Part shown: positions 61,313 to 64,000 of the stretch, piece by piece | How positions within the stretch are numbered: the stretch's first letter is position 1 | Layout: every line of letters begins with the position of its first letter | From: Kitasatospora azatica KCTC 9699 | GTDB lineage: Bacteria > Actinomycetota > Actinomycetes > Streptomycetales > Streptomycetaceae | NCBI RefSeq assembly: GCF_000744785.1 | Contig: NZ_JQMO01000003.1 | Location: 186,001 to 250,000, forward strand | Direction of reading: 5' to 3' | Length of the DNA stretch: 64,000 bases | Position numbers and translations under genes: made by a program | The notes under the pieces: generated by a model | The model's database searches: none | Seen by the model: only the letters and a program-made list of their open reading frames with translations | What the model was told of the DNA's origin: nothing

Positions 61313-61944
61313 GGTTCAAACCTTTCGATGAGGACGGGAGTGGACGGGAGTCGAGGGAAGTGGATGGGGCTCTGGAGGACTGGCGTGGAGGCCGCTCAGG
61401 GCCGGGTCATGGGCACAACCCGATAGCGGGGCCGGCTCCCTCCGGGCCGCGCGAAACGGCGACCCGCTGCGGGGCCCCGGCCGGGCCGGGGCGCCGAGGA
61501 TGTTGGGCATAACCTGCTCCGTCTTCACGAGAACCGCCCGCTGGGGAGCGGGTCCTTGGGCTGCGCCAGGGAGAAGGACCGGTCATTCCGTCCAGGGGCC
61601 GCCGCCCTCGCTCACGGCAAAGCCGTGCTGCGGCCGGCCTCCTGTCAGCATCCACCTCCGGAGGCCTGCCACCGCCCTGCCGGAGCCGCGGGCCGCATTG
61701 GCTCACACGGCCGGGCGAACGGCGTCGCAGCGGGCATGCCGACCTCAAGAAGGAGAAAGACTGGTCGTTCTACCTGCTCGCTCGACGATAACCTCCCCCG
61801 CCCCTTTGCGCCAACCTCACTCTCGGCGGCATGGTCTCCTCGAAGAACTCTCGGCGGAGCCTGTCGGATCGAGGCAGCGGCGTTCGTAGCAAGGGTGAGA
61901 GGCGGCCCGAGCGGGCGGCCGCACGACGGCAGGAGATGAATCCG
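61313..61944. other. 632-bp divergent region without a supported gene
   Basis: This lies between the SDR and the DGPF gene and should hold both promoters. It contains purine-rich GGGAGTGGA-type repeats at 61336-61365 and a G/C hairpin (GGGGCCCCGGCC GGG CCGGGGC) near 61472-61492. Reading frames here have no protein-like composition. Confidence 0.5.
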
Positions 61945-62277
61945 ATGGCGCAGTACCTGATGTCCGTGCTCGACGACACGACCGATTCCGCGACCCCCGA
62001 GGAGATGTCCGCGATCGGCGTGTTCAACGAGCAGCTCGACGCGGAAGGCCACTGGGTCTTCGCCGGCGGCCTCGCCTCTCCCAGCACCGCCACCGTGGTC
62101 GACGCCCGGGACGGGCAGCCGGTGTTCACCGACGGGCCCTACCTGGAGTCGAAGGAGTACCTCGGCGGCTTCTGGATCATCGAGGCTCCCGAGTTCGACG
62201 TGGCGCTCCGGCTCGCCGCCCTGGCGTCGAAGGCCTGCAACCGCAGGGTGGAACTGCGGCCGTTCCTGGGCGCATGA
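61945..62277 (+). CDS. DGPF/YCII-family protein paired with an ECF sigma factor
   Basis: A 110-residue protein from ATG 61945 (AQYLMSVLDDTTDSATPEEM), nine bases after AGGAG; ATG 61936 is too close to that site. 'VFTDGPYLESKEYLGGFWII' is the DGPF motif of the YCII-like superfamily, and 'NRRVELRPFLGA' closes it. These dimeric alpha/beta-barrel proteins are encoded just before sigma factors of the ECF42 type. Its last four bases overlap the sigma start (ATGA), so the two are translationally coupled. Its biochemical role is unknown. Confidence 0.88.
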   Translation: MAQYLMSVLDDTTDSATPEEMSAIGVFNEQLDAEGHWVFAGGLASPSTATVVDARDGQPVFTDGPYLESKEYLGGFWIIEAPEFDVALRLAALASKACNRRVELRPFLGA

Positions 62278-63539
62278 CCGACGTCGAGCACGGGGGTACC
62301 GCCGGCCGGAGGCTGGGGGAGATCGCCCGGGTCCACCGCGAGGAGTGGGCCCGGGTGGTCGCGACCCTGGCCAGGCGCTTCGGGGACCTCGACCTCGCCG
62401 AGGACATGGCCGCCGAGGCCTTGGCGACCGCCGTCGAGCGCTGGCCGGTCGACGGCGTCCCGCCCAGCCCCGGCGGATGGCTCACCACCACCGCCCACCG
62501 CAAGGCCATCGACCGGATCCGGCGCGAGGCCAGGCGCGAGGAAAAGCACCGGGAGGCCATGATGCTGTCCGACACCCCCGAACCGCTCGGCGCCGGCGAG
62601 CCGCTCGGCGCCATCGAGGACGACCGGCTCCGCCTCGTCTTCACCTGCTGCCACCCCGTTCTCGCCATGGAGGCCCGGGTCGCGCTGACCCTGCGGATGG
62701 TCGGCGGCCTCACCGTGCCCGAGATCGCCCGCGCGTTCCTGGTCCAGGAGACCGCCATGGGCCGACGGATCACCCGCGCCAAGGCGAAGATCAAGGCGGC
62801 GAGGATCCCCTATCGGGTGCCGTCGCGTGCGGACCTGCCGGCCCGGGTCACCGGGGTGCTCGCCGTCCTCTACCTGATCTTCAACGAGGGTTACCTGGCC
62901 TCGGCCCCCGAGCGGGAGGCGGTCCGCGGCGATCTGACCGCCGAGGCGATCCGGCTGACCCGGCTGGTCCGTGACCTGATGCCGGCCGACGGGGAGGTCG
63001 CCGGACTCCTGGCGCTGATGCTCCTGACGGAGGCCCGCAGAGCCGCGCGGCTGTCGGCGAGCGGTGAGCTCGTCACCCTCGACGAGCAGGACCGTGGCTC
63101 CTGGGACCGTGCGCTGATCGCCGAGGGCCACGCCCTGGTCCGCTCGCGCCTCGCCTCCGGCCAGGCGCCGGGGCGCTACCAGATCCTCGCCGCGATCAAC
63201 GCCGTCCACACCGACGCCCGCGACGTCCGCGACACCGACTGGTCGCAGGTCGTCGCGCTCTACGACCAGTTGGTCCGCCTTGACCCCTCGTCAATCGTGC
63301 GGCTCAACCGGGCGATCGCGGTCGCCGAGCTCGACGGCCCGGAGGTCGCGCTGGCGGCGGTGGACGGTCTGCCGCTGGATGGCTACCACGCCTTCCACGC
63401 CACCCGCGCCGACCTGCTGCGCCGGCTGGGCCGGAGCGAGGAGTCGCGGGCGGCGTACGACCGGGCCATCGGGCTGGCCGGCAACAGCGCCGAGACGGCG
63501 TACCTCATCCGTCGCCGCGGCCAGCTGGCCGGCCCGTGA
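62274..63539 (+). CDS. ECF42-type RNA polymerase sigma factor with C-terminal extension
   Basis: This 421-residue protein is twice the usual ECF length. Sigma region 2 is at about 20-90 (RVHREEWARVVATLARRFGD, 'WLTTTAHRKAIDRIRREARR'), and region 4 at about 118-180 ('TLRMVGGLTVPEIARAFLVQ'). The C-terminal part (about 185-421) is the conserved ECF42 extension: 'VTGVLAVLYLIFNEGYLAS', 'AEAIRLTRLVRDLMPADGEV', 'LLALMLLTEARRAARLSASG', 'GRYQILAAINAVHTDARDVR' and a TPR-like end 'TRADLLRRLGRSEESRAAYD'. These factors lack an anti-sigma gene; the extension is thought to control activity. It is cotranscribed with the DGPF gene. Confidence 0.92.
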   Translation: MTDVEHGGTAGRRLGEIARVHREEWARVVATLARRFGDLDLAEDMAAEALATAVERWPVDGVPPSPGGWLTTTAHRKAIDRIRREARREEKHREAMMLSDTPEPLGAGEPLGAIEDDRLRLVFTCCHPVLAMEARVALTLRMVGGLTVPEIARAFLVQETAMGRRITRAKAKIKAARIPYRVPSRADLPARVTGVLAVLYLIFNEGYLASAPEREAVRGDLTAEAIRLTRLVRDLMPADGEVAGLLALMLLTEARRAARLSASGELVTLDEQDRGSWDRALIAEGHALVRSRLASGQAPGRYQILAAINAVHTDARDVRDTDWSQVVALYDQLVRLDPSSIVRLNRAIAVAELDGPEVALAAVDGLPLDGYHAFHATRADLLRRLGRSEESRAAYDRAIGLAGNSAETAYLIRRRGQLAGP

Positions 63540-63847
63540 AGTCAGAACCGGTGCGGGTCAGAACCAGCGCAGGCAGTGCGGGGAGCGCTCGGCGCGGAAC
63601 AGGGCGTCGGCGAGGGCGGCCGCGCCCGGGCGGTGGGCCCGGATGTGTCCGGCGCGCACGAGCGTGCTCGGGGCCGTCCCCTGTTCTGGGCACCGCGACG
63701 CGCGGTGCCCCGGCACAGTGCAGCGTCACCTCGTCAGCAGGTCAAGCCGTGCTCCTGGAAATCCTTCGCTTCCAAGGTCAGTGGATTGCTACTGTCCGAG
63801 GCTGCACGGTGGGATCACCTGTGCGGGGATCTCACGAGGGCGGCGTT
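63540..63847. other. 308-bp gap with a possible minus-strand relic
   Basis: On the minus strand, near 63660-63557, one frame reads AGHIRAHRPGAAALADALFR then AERSPHCLRWF and a stop. It has a protein-like composition and could be the tail of a lost gene, but no family is recognisable and no start is left. Nothing else is seen. Confidence 0.35.
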
Positions 63848-64000
63848 GTGACCACATATCTGATCGGTGGCGGCTGGAACGACGAGGCGGCGGAGCTGGT
63901 CTACGGACCGTTCCTCGCAGCGGCCGGTCCCGAGCCCGTGGTGGCCTGTCTGCTGATCGATGAGGGCGACGGCGCCGAGCAGTTCGCACGCTTCGAGGCG
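63848..64000 (+). CDS. Peptidase E/type 1 glutamine amidotransferase-like protein, 5' part
   Basis: This gene starts at GTG 63848 after GAGGGCGG and is open at the window edge (51 codons). TTYLIGGGWNDEAAELVYGP, then AAGPEPVVACLLIDEGDGAE, matches the opening of S51-like, class I glutamine-amidotransferase-fold proteins ('YLIGGG'), which include peptidase E and cyanophycinase. The catalytic Ser and His lie beyond the window, so activity cannot be judged. Confidence 0.6.
   Translation, partial: MTTYLIGGGWNDEAAELVYGPFLAAAGPEPVVACLLIDEGDGAEQFARFEA

Noticed and set aside
1..64000. CRISPR array, tRNA, rRNA or riboswitch
   Set aside because: The only regular repeats are the short tandem ones listed. 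No cloverleaf, CCA end or conserved riboswitch core was recognised by eye.

Overview
The window is very GC-rich and uses GTG and TTG starts freely. Its gene families are those of a mycelial actinomycete: PBP4-type carboxypeptidases, an ECF sigma factor with a DGPF partner, a sedolisin peptidase, and a giant Rhs protein with DNRLRE domains. Streptomyces, Kitasatospora or Streptacidiphilus fits best; this is inference from gene content, and I see no rRNA, tRNA or CRISPR array.

Layout. 1-7.0 kb is a mobile-element zone: broken IS5-type transposase pieces, a frameshifted SMI1/KNR4 gene, and two nearly identical inverted ISAzo13-family elements enclosing a LysR regulator and a dehydrogenase. 7.2-9.2 kb holds a small HTH protein, a membrane-anchored Ser/Thr/Pro-rich protein and an SDR. 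9.4-17.2 kb is a redox block: a single-polypeptide assimilatory nitrate reductase with a built-in flavin reductase faces pntAB, the proton-translocating transhydrogenase, so NADPH demand and supply lie back to back. 17.2-26.1 kb is a mix of small genes and relics: an APH pseudogene beside an intact APH, a GNAT, a P-loop kinase, a large TerD-domain protein, a 50-residue protein between two strong hairpins, an MBL-fold protein and a LuxR relic.

26.4-32.9 kb is one operon for handling peptidoglycan peptides: DacB, a solute-binding protein, two permeases, an S66 carboxypeptidase that has lost its catalytic core, and the D-aminopeptidase DppA. It has no ATPase gene. 33-41.3 kb carries a Baeyer-Villiger-type monooxygenase, a sedolisin, an XRE regulator, a second PBP4 and a hypothetical gene. 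41.5-45.4 kb is a four-gene cassette whose stop and start codons overlap: a ferric-reductase-like bis-heme membrane protein, a [3Fe-4S] ferredoxin fused to its FAD reductase, a one-helix protein and a secreted protein. It looks like a transmembrane electron-transfer unit. 45.5-50.2 kb is regulatory: an anti-sigma-like ATPase, a two-component pair, and a sigma-like/zinc-finger/membrane/ricin fusion.

50.3-60.3 kb is dominated by a 2,963-residue secreted Rhs protein ending in a Hint self-cleavage domain and a 154-residue tip with the HAE...CxxC signature of the deaminase superfamily. A Sel1-repeat gene just downstream is the best immunity candidate. 60.5-64 kb has an SDR, a DGPF/YCII protein with its ECF42-type sigma factor, and the start of a peptidase-E-like gene.
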